DNA of 50,056 bases, from assembly GCA_028286725.1 (NCBI GenBank), contig JAQBQZ010000004.1, positions 1 to 50,056 on the forward strand, given 5' to 3'. The notes beneath the pieces are model-generated. The model worked only from the letters and a program-made list of their open reading frames with translations, did not search any database and had not been told where the DNA came from. A program made the position numbers and the translations under genes. This document shows positions 7,366 to 14,848 of this stretch, one piece after another; positions within the stretch are counted from its first letter, which is position 1; each line of letters begins with the position of its first letter. This DNA comes from Candidatus Tayloriibacteriota bacterium. GTDB taxonomy: Bacteria; Patescibacteriota; Minisyncoccia; Phycocordibacterales; CAIRYW01.

Positions 7366-7720
7366 ATTCTAAAAGTCTAAGAATAAATATATACAGATCT
7401 CTCGTCTCTTCTCTTTGTGATGCCATTTCTAATGCGTCCCCAAGAGAATTCAAGCCCTCTTCTCTATATCTTGTTGTATTTAAATATATTTGAGCTACTT
7501 TTATTGCGCATACTATGTTGGCGCGATTGGATACTTCGGCATTATCTGGATTAGTCATTGCTTTATCGTTCGCTTCTTGCTCATATTTGGAAACTAGCTT
7601 GAGTAGTGCTTCTTTTGCATCTGGATTATCAATACCTTTATCATCGAGCAAGAGTCTAACCAAATCTTCTTCGGTAGAATGTATTATTTCAGATGGTTTT
7701 GACTCGAGCGGGTTAGACAT
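7364..7720 (-). CDS. Hypothetical small helical protein
   Basis: 118 aa, not recognised. No signal peptide or membrane span. It is acidic and appears mostly helical (LVRLLLDDKG, KEALLKLVSKYEQEAND, NRANIVCAIKVAQIYLNTTRY are consecutive helix-like stretches), with one Cys, suggesting a cytosolic helical-repeat or scaffold protein. The gene has its own extended -10 element giving a leaderless start and a hairpin overlapping its stop codon, so it is a complete monocistronic unit divergent from the SET-domain gene. Confidence 0.65.
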   Translation of the reverse strand: MSNPLESKPSEIIHSTEEDLVRLLLDDKGIDNPDAKEALLKLVSKYEQEANDKAMTNPDNAEVSNRANIVCAIKVAQIYLNTTRYREEGLNSLGDALEMASQREETRDLYIFILRLLE

Positions 7721-7726
7721 TGGGTT

Positions 7727-7735
7727 AGTATAACA
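7727..7735 (-). promoter_or_regulatory. Extended -10 for the 118-aa gene
   Basis: On the minus strand TGtTATACT; the hexamer ends at 7727, so +1 falls at 7720, exactly the A of the ATG. Confidence 0.65.
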
Positions 7736-7765
7736 AATTAAAATTTTAAATATCTTGTGAATATT

Positions 7766-7774
7766 TGATATACT
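7766..7774 (+). promoter_or_regulatory. Extended -10 for the SET-domain gene
   Basis: TGaTATACT ending at 7774 predicts +1 at 7781, one base before the ATG at 7782. Confidence 0.65.
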
Positions 7775-7781
7775 TAGGATT

Positions 7782-8321
7782 ATGAAAGAAATAGGATCTG
7801 ATTTAGAAAAAAATATAAGAGAATATCTATCAACTCTTCCAAAGCCTCATTTTTCACCATCTGTAAAATTATCTCAAAGCAAGATCGCGGGAATTGGTCT
7901 TACCGCAAAGAAAGATATTAAAGAAGGGGAAGTCTTGGTAGTAGAGCTTGGTCCTATTGTTAATAGAAAATTCATTGAAGTTGTAGAATCTTTGACTGGA
8001 TATGAGTGTAATCTTTGTATAGGGTGGGATAGCTATATTCTACATGCACCGCTCCATGAAGATCATCAGGGTGGATACATCAATCATAGTTGTGAACCAA
8101 ATGTTGGGCTACTTGCTAATGGAATATGGTGTGCAATTCGAGATATCAAAAAAGGCGAAGAGATTGTCTGTGATTATGGAACTTTCGAAACATGGCCTGG
8201 ATGGAGTATGAAATGTGGATGCGGATCTAAAGATTGTCGCAAACTAATCACATCTAAGGATTATAAGAATAAAAAACTTCGGGAAAAATTAGGAGAATGG
8301 TTTGCTCCGTATTTGAGATAA
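7782..8321 (+). CDS. SET-domain protein (putative protein lysine methyltransferase)
   Basis: 179 aa. All core SET motifs are visible: KIAGIGL near residue 34 (SAM-binding GxG), YINHSCEPN (99-107), GEEIVCDYG (125-133) and a post-SET Cys cluster KCGCGSKDC (144-152) that would bind zinc with the SET Cys. SET enzymes use S-adenosylmethionine to methylate lysine side chains; the bacterial target here is unknown. The family is abundant in eukaryotes and patchy in bacteria, so transfer is possible, although base composition does not differ from neighbours. Cytosolic; monocistronic with an extended -10 one base before the start. Confidence 0.9.
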   Translation: MKEIGSDLEKNIREYLSTLPKPHFSPSVKLSQSKIAGIGLTAKKDIKEGEVLVVELGPIVNRKFIEVVESLTGYECNLCIGWDSYILHAPLHEDHQGGYINHSCEPNVGLLANGIWCAIRDIKKGEEIVCDYGTFETWPGWSMKCGCGSKDCRKLITSKDYKNKKLREKLGEWFAPYLR

Positions 8322-8355
8322 ATCAAATAATACGTTAATTATTTGATTGGTTTTT
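8321..8355 (+). terminator. Hairpin between convergent SET and DMT genes
   Basis: AATCAAATAA (8321-8330) pairs with TTATTTGATT (8339-8348), then GG and five Ts. AT-only stem, so weaker than others; overlaps the SET stop codon. Confidence 0.55.
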
Positions 8356-9259
8356 ATGTTTTTAACGTAATTAAGATTGTTCCGATTGCGATCAGTATAA
8401 GTAAGAAAATCTTTTTTCCAGTATTTTCTTTTAAATTTTCTTTAAAAAGGAAGGGTAATTTTCTTGCAAACAAAAAAGCGAACATGAATACAAAAATGGA
8501 CTGAATACTTGTAATACCTTTAACAATAGATACTGGGATAAGAGCTAAGGCTAGGGTATTTGCAGCTTCGCCACCCCAAGATAAAAACTGATTAAAAAAG
8601 AAAAGCCATCCTATTTTCTTTGCTTTAAGACTAGATTCTTTGAAGTCTCGGAGGTTTTTTGGCAAAAAAACAAAAAGACCTGATATAAAAAAAGCTAAAA
8701 CAGTTGTCCATGTCATTGCACTGCCCCAGCTTACTCCAGCATCAAAGATGTATTTATAAAGCACAGCTTGAATAACAAGAAGTATGGAAACTATGAGCAT
8801 AAGAAGAAAAGCTTTGTTCAATCGGAACTTGTTAGGATCAAATGTGAGACAAACGCTTGAAATAATTATAAGAAAAAACCCAATATATTGAATTATTCCC
8901 AAATGTTCTCCAACTATAAAAAAGGCAAGAAGGGGTGAAAATATTTTACCTATTGAGAAAAGGGAGACAATGATTGAAGTGTCCATTCTTTGTAATGACC
9001 AGTAGTAAGGGTAGCTATAAAAAACTTCGATGAGCGATATTATAATTAGTGCACCCCATAGATGAACCGGAATGCTTTTGGGAAAATCTGTAACCAAAAC
9101 CACTGGCAAGAAAATAAGATTGACAAATGCAGAAAAGAATATGAGATTTGCTAGACGTTTAAAGATCTTGTCAGAGAAATAGTTGTCAACAATATTTGTC
9201 CAGCCATGTGCTATGGCTCCAAGAAGTGCTGCAGCAATACCAATAAAATAGAGTGACAT
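8354..9259 (-). CDS. EamA/DMT-superfamily transporter
   Basis: 301 aa, about ten hydrophobic helices in two five-helix halves, the architecture of EamA (drug/metabolite) transporters that move small metabolites or amino acids. Pro/Gly-containing helix ends and the PYYWSLQRMDTSIIVSLFSIGKIFSPLLAFFI-type half-repeat end (helix 3-4 of the first half; visible as SLFSIGKIFSP) fit the family. Substrate cannot be predicted. It follows the small four-helix gene on the same strand by 21 nt, so the two are probably one operon. Confidence 0.82.
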   Translation of the reverse strand: MSLYFIGIAAALLGAIAHGWTNIVDNYFSDKIFKRLANLIFFSAFVNLIFLPVVLVTDFPKSIPVHLWGALIIISLIEVFYSYPYYWSLQRMDTSIIVSLFSIGKIFSPLLAFFIVGEHLGIIQYIGFFLIIISSVCLTFDPNKFRLNKAFLLMLIVSILLVIQAVLYKYIFDAGVSWGSAMTWTTVLAFFISGLFVFLPKNLRDFKESSLKAKKIGWLFFFNQFLSWGGEAANTLALALIPVSIVKGITSIQSIFVFMFAFLFARKLPFLFKENLKENTGKKIFLLILIAIGTILITLKT

Positions 9260-9280
9260 ATAAAGTGAAAATAAATATAT

Positions 9281-9622
9281 TTAGTGTACTGGCGTCCAAA
9301 TGCCTGAGATCAAAATTATTGCCAAAAAACCAACACCTATGCCAATCCACTGGGAGACGCTTATTGGTTCGTGAAAAAATAAAAATCCAAGCGCTACACT
9401 GATCGCTAAAGTAATCAAAAGTATGATTGATGTCGTTATTGCAAGACCGCCAAGTCGAATAGAGTACATATAAAAGAACATGGTGAGAACGTTTACTCCG
9501 AGACCTGTATAGAGCCAAATCTGATTATTTGTAATACCCCAAAATTTTGCCATTATATCTGATATTGTTGAGAAAGTAAGATTTAATGTAATAACACCAA
9601 TCAATAGCCAATTTATATTCAT
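9281..9622 (-). CDS. Small four-helix DMT/EamA-half membrane protein (SMR-like)
   Basis: 113 aa from the ATG at 9622 with four hydrophobic helices, like small multidrug-resistance proteins or one half of an EamA transporter (LGFLFFHEPISVSQWIGIGVGFLAI region has the family's E-P and G-x-x-x-G features). The ATG was preferred over an upstream in-frame TTG at 9652 because an extended -10 element lies between them and predicts +1 at 9623. It may pair with the adjacent ten-helix transporter or work as a homodimer; substrate unknown. Confidence 0.75.
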   Translation of the reverse strand: MNINWLLIGVITLNLTFSTISDIMAKFWGITNNQIWLYTGLGVNVLTMFFYMYSIRLGGLAITTSIILLITLAISVALGFLFFHEPISVSQWIGIGVGFLAIILISGIWTPVH

Positions 9623-9629
9623 AAGATTA

Positions 9630-9638
9630 AGTATACCA
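9630..9638 (-). promoter_or_regulatory. Extended -10 deciding the SMR-like start
   Basis: Minus-strand TGgTATACT; hexamer ends at 9630, so +1 is 9623, one base before the ATG at 9622. Confidence 0.6.
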
Positions 9639-9704
9639 AAATCAAATCTCAAGTATACGGATAGTCAGTTGCAATTATTTACAAAATATGTAAAAATAGC
9701 GCCT

Positions 9705-10352
9705 ATGACTTCAATAGAAATAAAATCAAGAGATAGCAAGGAAAATGTTGCAGAACTACGAGCTAAAGGCTTTACTCCTGCAGTATTCTATGGTGCAAAA
9801 GAGACAACAACCTCTATTACTGTATCAACAAAAGAACTCGAAAAGGCTTGGAAAACAGTTGGTGAATCAAGCATCATCACTCTTAAATCAGAGAACGGAG
9901 ATCACGATGCGCTCATCCACGCTGTGGATATCGACGGGGTAACAGGCAAGATCAAGCATGCTGACTTCTATGTTATCGAAAAAGGCAAGAAGGTTACTGT
10001 TCATGTGCCAGTTGAATTTGAAGGTATTGCTCCAGCAGTTAAAGATCTTGGCGGGGTACTCGTTAAGGTTCTTCATGAACTTGAAATCGAGGCTATGCCT
10101 AAGGATCTTCCACATAACCTTATTGCAGACATCTCTATCATTACTGACTTTGATGTTCACCTTTATGCAAATCAGATCAAGCTTCCTGCGGGCGTAACTC
10201 TTCTTACTCATGGAGAAGAAGCTGTTGCCAAGGTTGCTCGGCCAAAAGAAGAGAAAGAAGAAGATTCAGCTCCAATTGACCTCTCAGCTATCGAAGTTGA
10301 AAAGAAAGGAAAGAAGGATGAGGAAGGAGAGGGTGCTGCAGAAGAGAAATAA
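9705..10352 (+). CDS. rplY: 50S ribosomal protein bL25 (CTC family)
   Basis: 215 aa, the long CTC/TL5 form. The N-terminal domain (residues about 1-90) binds 5S rRNA and has FTPAVFYGAKE and ALIHAVDIDGVTGKIKHADFY; the C-terminal beta domain has VEFEGIAPAVKDLGG and EALPKDLP-like EAMPKDLPHNL. A charged, low-complexity Glu/Lys tail closes the protein. The ATG at 9705 was preferred to a TTG at 9669 because the family's conserved region starts at about residue 2. It stands alone, bounded by a strong terminator; the usual partner pth is not adjacent. Confidence 0.95.
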   Translation: MTSIEIKSRDSKENVAELRAKGFTPAVFYGAKETTTSITVSTKELEKAWKTVGESSIITLKSENGDHDALIHAVDIDGVTGKIKHADFYVIEKGKKVTVHVPVEFEGIAPAVKDLGGVLVKVLHELEIEAMPKDLPHNLIADISIITDFDVHLYANQIKLPAGVTLLTHGEEAVAKVARPKEEKEEDSAPIDLSAIEVEKKGKKDEEGEGAAEEK

Positions 10353-10365
10353 TATACAATTTAAA

Positions 10366-10398
10366 GAAAAAGCTGCGCCCTTCGGGCGCGGCTTTTTC
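10366..10398 (+). terminator. Intrinsic terminator after bL25
   Basis: GAAAAAGCTGCGCCC (10366-10380) pairs with the GGGCGCGGCTTTTTC segment (10384-10398) around a TTC loop, with one G-U pair. Confidence 0.9.
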
Positions 10399-10400
10399 TT

Positions 10401-10429
10401 TTGGCATCTTTCGCTCAAAGTGATATAAT
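10401..10429 (+). promoter_or_regulatory. Sigma70-type promoter for the lytic transglycosylase
   Basis: TTGGCA (10401-10406), 17-nt spacer, TATAAT (10424-10429) with TGa before it. Predicted leader about 43 nt. Confidence 0.85.
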
Positions 10430-10478
10430 TATGTCTACTCAGATACGATAGTCACGATCGAGTTCCAAACCTTCAATT

Positions 10479-11852
10479 ATGTTTTCAAAATCAAATCTCA
10501 GCACCTTATTTGTAGTTAGTGTTTTAATTTTGGGTATTTTACTCCCATTACATTCTTTTACTTATGCCGATACTTACAAGTGTGATACACCTGACGAAAA
10601 AGCAAAGTGTCAGCAGCTTCTGAGTCAGACTCAAGCAGAGATAGATGGTCTCTCGACACAGCTTGATGGTATCAAACAAACAGGAAGCTCACTTGAAAAA
10701 GATAAGCAGATTCTCGCGATCCAGATCAAGCAGGCACAGCTTCAGATCAAGGCGCACGAGCTTACTATTGCAAACCTTGGTAAAGACATCGTAAAGAAAA
10801 CTCAAGTTATACAGCAGCTTGATACAAAAATAAATACGGGCCAAGAATCATTAAGTCAGATTATTCGTAAGACCAATCAGGTGGATGACTATTCACTTCC
10901 AGAAGTAATTTTGGGAGCCGATGATCTTTCGACTGCTTTCGCGGATCTTGATGCATTTGATTCCATCAAACTTTCTCTTGCTGGAGTGTTCACTGAGCTT
11001 CGAGATAACAAGAAACAAACTGAAGATGCGAAAATAAGTTTAGACAAACAGAAAAGTCAGGAGCTTGATACAAAGGTTTCAATTGAATCAGAAAAGAAAA
11101 AAGTAGAAGCTGCGTCAGCAGAAAAGCAGAGACTTTTGAATATCAACAAAAACACGCAGTCAGATTATCAAAAGCAGATCGCGGACAAGGCGGCGCAGGT
11201 TTCAAAGATCAAATCTGCTCTTTTCGGTCTTAGAGATAGTGCTGCGATTCCGTTTGAAGATGCGTATAAATATGCAAAGAATGCAAGCAAAGTAACAGGG
11301 GTTCGTGCTGCATTCGTGCTTGCAATCATTACTCAAGAAAGTAACCTTGGTGCAAATGTGGGATCTTGTTATGTTACAAATTTGAATACGGGAGATGGAA
11401 AAGGAAAGAATACGGGTACATTATTTGAACAAGTAATGAAAGCACCTCGAGATACGGTGCCTTTCACAAGTCTCACGAGTGCGCTCGGAAGAGATTGGTC
11501 TACAACACCCGTATCATGTCCTATTGGAAGCACTTCATATTATGTTGGGCGAGGATACGGTGGTGGAATGGGTCCTGCGCAATTTATTCCTTCTACTTGG
11601 ATTCTTATGGAAAAGAGACTTGAAGGCGCTTTGGGTGTATCTGCTACTGATCCTTGGAATCCAGAACACGCTATCATGGCATCTTCAATGTATCTTCAAG
11701 ATAGAGGTGCTGTAGCAGGAAGCTATTCAAGCGAAATCAAAGCGGCATGTAAATATTATGGTTCTGGAGGTGCAACATGTAGTTATGGGACACAAGTAAT
11801 GGCTCGAGTGGCAACGTTGCAAAGTAATATTGATTTGATTGAAGAAAATTAG
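10479..11852 (+). CDS. Coiled-coil protein with C-terminal lytic transglycosylase domain
   Basis: 457 aa. A signal peptide (residues about 9-30, ending TYA) is followed by a long coiled coil (about 38-250) of the type seen in PcsB, EnvC and other division-associated murein hydrolase regulators, then an SLT/MltB-like domain. The catalytic-type Glu lies in AIITQESNLG (E287), and GGGMGPAQFIPSTW near residue 365 is the conserved substrate-binding loop; Cys residues in the catalytic domain may form disulfides. It likely cleaves peptidoglycan at sites set by the coiled coil. It has a consensus promoter and its own terminator. The fusion of hydrolase-activator-like coiled coil to the enzyme itself is notable. 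Confidence 0.88.
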   Translation: MFSKSNLSTLFVVSVLILGILLPLHSFTYADTYKCDTPDEKAKCQQLLSQTQAEIDGLSTQLDGIKQTGSSLEKDKQILAIQIKQAQLQIKAHELTIANLGKDIVKKTQVIQQLDTKINTGQESLSQIIRKTNQVDDYSLPEVILGADDLSTAFADLDAFDSIKLSLAGVFTELRDNKKQTEDAKISLDKQKSQELDTKVSIESEKKKVEAASAEKQRLLNINKNTQSDYQKQIADKAAQVSKIKSALFGLRDSAAIPFEDAYKYAKNASKVTGVRAAFVLAIITQESNLGANVGSCYVTNLNTGDGKGKNTGTLFEQVMKAPRDTVPFTSLTSALGRDWSTTPVSCPIGSTSYYVGRGYGGGMGPAQFIPSTWILMEKRLEGALGVSATDPWNPEHAIMASSMYLQDRGAVAGSYSSEIKAACKYYGSGGATCSYGTQVMARVATLQSNIDLIEEN

Positions 11853-11875
11853 GTTTGAAATTTTACTCTAAAGAT

Positions 11876-11909
11876 AAAATGCACCAAGGCAAAGCCTTGG
11901 TGCATTTTT
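11876..11909 (+). terminator. Intrinsic terminator after the transglycosylase
   Basis: AAAATGCACCAAGGC (11876-11890), loop AAA, then the exact complement and T run to 11909. Confidence 0.9.
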
Positions 11910-11921
11910 GAATATTATTTA

Positions 11922-11930
11922 TGTTATAAT
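11922..11930 (+). promoter_or_regulatory. Extended -10 for the lemA operon
   Basis: TGtTATAAT; predicted start about 11937, 23 nt before lemA. Confidence 0.6.
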
Positions 11931-11959
11931 ATATTCGTTAATACTTAATCATATATTTC

Positions 11960-12520
11960 ATGACTCCAATCACAATACTGCTTATAGTTCTCGCAATTAT
12001 CGTTCTGTGTGCAATCCTTTCTTATAACGGATTCGTTCGACTTACAAACCAAGCTAAAGAAGCATGGTCAGATATCGAAGTGCAGCTTAAACGACGCTAT
12101 GATCTTATCCCAAATCTCATAAACACAGTTAAAGGCTATGCTACTCACGAATCTACAGCTTTCGAAAAAGTAACAGAAGCACGAAGCAAAGCAATGGCAG
12201 GAGGTGGTGCAAACGCAGATCATGCACAAGCGGAAAATATGCTTACAGGTGCTCTCAAATCAGTATTTGCGATTGCAGAAGCGTATCCAGACTTGAAGGC
12301 CAATCAGAATTTCCTTTCACTCCAACAAGAACTGTCTGATACTGAAAACAAGATTCAGGCTGCACGAAGGTTCTATAATGGGACTGTTCGAGATTTGAAC
12401 ATTGGTGTTGAATCATTCCCGGGCAATATTATGGCAGGTGTAGGAGGATTCAAAAAAATGGATCTTTTTGATCTTCCTGATAATGCAGTTGAGCAGAATC
12501 CTGTAGAAGTTAAATTCTAA
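11960..12520 (+). CDS. lemA: LemA family protein
   Basis: 186 aa, typical length. One N-terminal membrane helix (about 4-22) is followed by the LemA helical bundle with the signature EAWSDIEVQLKRRYDLIPNLINTVKGYA and later YNxxVRDLNxxVESFPGNI (seen as YNGTVRDLN, ESFPGNI) and a C-terminal FDLPDNA. LemA proteins are membrane-anchored with a cytosolic or extracytoplasmic bundle and unknown biochemical function. The gene heads a four-gene operon with a Nudix protein and HtpX; lemA-htpX pairing is recurrent in bacteria and suggests shared membrane quality control. Confidence 0.96.
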   Translation: MTPITILLIVLAIIVLCAILSYNGFVRLTNQAKEAWSDIEVQLKRRYDLIPNLINTVKGYATHESTAFEKVTEARSKAMAGGGANADHAQAENMLTGALKSVFAIAEAYPDLKANQNFLSLQQELSDTENKIQAARRFYNGTVRDLNIGVESFPGNIMAGVGGFKKMDLFDLPDNAVEQNPVEVKF

Positions 12521-12523
12521 ATT

Positions 12524-13009
12524 ATGGCAGTATCACCTCGAGAACTTCATCGAGTTGTACCAACAGTCCTCATCTATAATGAAGAAGGGAAGTTTCTTCT
12601 TATTAAAAGAAGTCCGGATCTAAAAATATTTCCAAGCAAATGGCATGGACCAGGAGGCGGTCTTTCAATGGATGATTATGAGCATCTACCATCTGCTAGT
12701 GCAGTACAGAGGCAGTGGTACAATGTTGTTGAGAATGCTTTGAGGCGAGAAGTGAGAGAAGAGGCCGGATTTGAGATCGGGACTCCTGAATACATGTCAG
12801 ACGTTGTATTTATTAGACCTGACGGCGTTCCTGTCGTAGTTTTAAGATATTTTGCACCACTGGCGGGCGGAGAATTCGTAATTAGTGAAGAGGCGGTTGA
12901 GCATGCCTGGGTAACGTTTGAAGAAGCAAAAGGATACGATCTTATAGATGGAATAATAAATGAGATTGAAATGGTAGATAAAATTTTGAAAAAAAGAAAA
13001 AATAAATAG
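12524..13009 (+). CDS. Nudix hydrolase
   Basis: 161 aa. The Nudix helix ALRREVREEAGFEIG (about 90-104) supplies the metal-binding REVREEAG core; GPGGG near residue 45 supplies the preceding Gly. About 20 residues are inserted between them (DDYEHLPSASAVQRQWYNVVE region), so the classic Gx5Ex7REUxEExGU spacing is broken and the first Glu is replaced. Substrates of the family are nucleoside diphosphates linked to another moiety. It starts 3 nt after lemA and 8 nt before htpX, so it is within the operon; its substrate and link to membrane proteolysis are unknown. Confidence 0.87.
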   Translation: MAVSPRELHRVVPTVLIYNEEGKFLLIKRSPDLKIFPSKWHGPGGGLSMDDYEHLPSASAVQRQWYNVVENALRREVREEAGFEIGTPEYMSDVVFIRPDGVPVVVLRYFAPLAGGEFVISEEAVEHAWVTFEEAKGYDLIDGIINEIEMVDKILKKRKNK

Positions 13010-13017
13010 AAAAAATT

Positions 13018-13938
13018 ATGACATTATATACTCATCAACGCGAAAATATTACAAAGACCTGGGTTTTGATGCTCGTGTTTTTTGCGTTTATTACATTCCT
13101 TGGATACTTCGCGAGCTATTACTACAACAATCCTGGAATATTTATATTTGCAGTAATCCTCAGTGTTGTAATGAACATCGGAAGCTACTGGTTCTCTGAC
13201 AAAATTGCGCTTTCGGTTTCTGGCGCGCACCAGATTGAAATGAAAGACAATCCAGAGCTCTGGCGAATAGCGGAGAATATTTCTATCACTGCAGGACTTC
13301 CGATGCCAAAACTTTATATTATTAATGATGCGTCTCCCAATGCATTTGCAACAGGGCGCAACAAGAATCATTCTGCAATTGCGGTGACGACAGGGCTTCT
13401 CGAGAGACTTGATAAATCTGAGCTAGAAGGGGTGATCGCTCACGAATTTGCACATATAGGGAACCGGGACATACTTCTCCAGAGTGTCATTGTAGTGCTC
13501 GTAGGACTCATTCAAATCTTTGCTGACTGGATGATCCGTATTTCATTTTATGGAGGAGGCTCTCGAGATCGGGAGAATAATAATCCAGTGATGGCGATTG
13601 CTGGATTTGTATTACTTATTTTATCACCTATAATCGCGATCATCATTCAGCTTGCAATTTCTCGGCGTCGAGAATTCTTGGCTGATACTACTGGAGCGCT
13701 CATTACTCGATACCCAGAAGGGCTTGCAAGCGCGCTTAGAAAGATCTCTGACTACAATCACCCAATGGTACGAGCCAATAAAGCGACAGCACACATGTTT
13801 ATCTCAACTCCACTTGGAGGAGATGCAGATGGTGATGGAATTCCAGATAAAGAACAAAAGGTTTCTTGGGTCTCAAAATTATTTAATACACATCCACCGA
13901 TTCAGGAGAGAATTGATGCGTTGTTAGGAAAGAAATAA
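13018..13938 (+). CDS. htpX: HtpX-type M48 membrane zinc protease
   Basis: 306 aa. Two N-terminal membrane helices (about 14-33 and 41-59), the catalytic HEFAH (142-146) within EGVIAHEFAHIGNRD, two further helices (about 155-172 and 192-213), then REFLAD carrying the third zinc ligand (E219), as in HtpX proteases that degrade misfolded membrane proteins. Unusually, the segment before the conserved FNTHPPIQERI contains DADGDGIPD (269-277), a calcium-binding loop of the thrombospondin-type-3/EF-hand-like kind, not expected in HtpX. The gene lies in the lemA operon. Confidence 0.95.
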   Translation: MTLYTHQRENITKTWVLMLVFFAFITFLGYFASYYYNNPGIFIFAVILSVVMNIGSYWFSDKIALSVSGAHQIEMKDNPELWRIAENISITAGLPMPKLYIINDASPNAFATGRNKNHSAIAVTTGLLERLDKSELEGVIAHEFAHIGNRDILLQSVIVVLVGLIQIFADWMIRISFYGGGSRDRENNNPVMAIAGFVLLILSPIIAIIIQLAISRRREFLADTTGALITRYPEGLASALRKISDYNHPMVRANKATAHMFISTPLGGDADGDGIPDKEQKVSWVSKLFNTHPPIQERIDALLGKK

Positions 13939-13939
13939 T

Positions 13940-14713
13940 ATGGAAGATAGACATTTTTACGGACAGCCGCAGCCGCCTCATGATTCTGAAGGAGAAGAAG
14001 TTCAAGAAAATTATGAAATGATGGAAGCGTTAGATAGGGTTGCAAATTATCGAGAAAATTGGAGCAATCTTTTTCAGCAAAGACTTCTTAGTGAAGAAAC
14101 CGTAAATAAATACATGGCAAATTTGACCGCAAAACATCTCTATCTTGCAGACGAAAAAAGAAAAGAAGAGTTAAAGCAAAGTTATCGTGAAAGAGTGATG
14201 AAAGTATTTAGTCATACTGAGATTGGAAAAGCTGAAACCTACAAACACCAAGCAACTCTGTCACCTTATAATTCTAGAGGTGGTGGAATTGGCTCCTTCG
14301 AGTCTACTCCAATAGTATTTGCTGATGCAGAACAGTCAAATGGTAGACCTATGGATCATTTCCATAAAAGTATAACTGAAGCACATGAACAAGCTCATGG
14401 CGTTTTGGATGACATGTATGTTGCTGACAATATAAGACAAGAACTCACCAGCTTTTTCTATGCAAATTACATATTAAAATTTAAAGATCCTCTCAGTGCT
14501 GTGTTTGAAACTGTTGCTCGGATCACTCAATTGAAGAATTATTTTGGAATGAAGGGAGGTGAACCATTCACTAAATATCACTTAGAGTATGCCAAAAAGT
14601 ATTATGTAAGAGATGTTGGGTTTGGAATAGATAATATAACTTATATGTTTCAAGGGTTAAAGCCAGAAAAAGAACAAGAATTTGTTGACCTTATAAATCG
14701 GATTGCTTGCTAG
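13940..14713 (+). CDS. Putative zincin metalloprotease (HExxH protein), uncharacterised
   Basis: 257 aa, family not recognised. It begins one base after htpX, so it is operonic. Residues 149-153 read HEQAH within ITEAHEQAHGVLDDMY, a good HExxH zinc-binding helix, and 36 residues later an FETVARITQLKNYF helix offers E190 as a gluzincin-type third ligand. No signal peptide or membrane helix; the N-terminal 100 residues are charged and helical, with YRERVMK and similar stretches. I infer a cytosolic or membrane-associated peptidase working with HtpX. The motif could also be coincidental in a helical protein. Confidence 0.65.
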   Translation: MEDRHFYGQPQPPHDSEGEEVQENYEMMEALDRVANYRENWSNLFQQRLLSEETVNKYMANLTAKHLYLADEKRKEELKQSYRERVMKVFSHTEIGKAETYKHQATLSPYNSRGGGIGSFESTPIVFADAEQSNGRPMDHFHKSITEAHEQAHGVLDDMYVADNIRQELTSFFYANYILKFKDPLSAVFETVARITQLKNYFGMKGGEPFTKYHLEYAKKYYVRDVGFGIDNITYMFQGLKPEKEQEFVDLINRIAC

Positions 14714-14753
14714 TTTTGATTCTAAATATTAGATAGGGTATTGTATCCTTATT

Positions 14754-14843
14754 GGAAGATTCGCATAGCGGTCTAGTGCGCCACCTTGGAAAGGTGGTAA
14801 GGGAGAAATCCCTTCGAGGGTTCAAATCCCTCATCTTCCGCCA
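14754..14843 (+). tRNA. tRNA-Ser(GGA)
   Basis: Acceptor GGAAGAT (14754-14760) pairs with ATCTTCC (14833-14839); discriminator G; CCA is encoded at 14841-14843. Anticodon stem CCACC/GGTGG frames anticodon GGA (14788-14790), reading UCC/UCU serine codons. A long variable arm (AAGGGAgaaaTCCCTT-like) and the T arm with GGTTCAAATCC confirm class II tRNA-Ser. The next ORF starts 5 nt after the CCA. Confidence 0.97.
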
Positions 14844-14848
14844 AAGAA

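Noticed and set aside
9669-9704. TTG start upstream of rplY
   Set aside because: The conserved bL25 sequence starts at about residue 2 after the ATG at 9705; the extension is not in the family.
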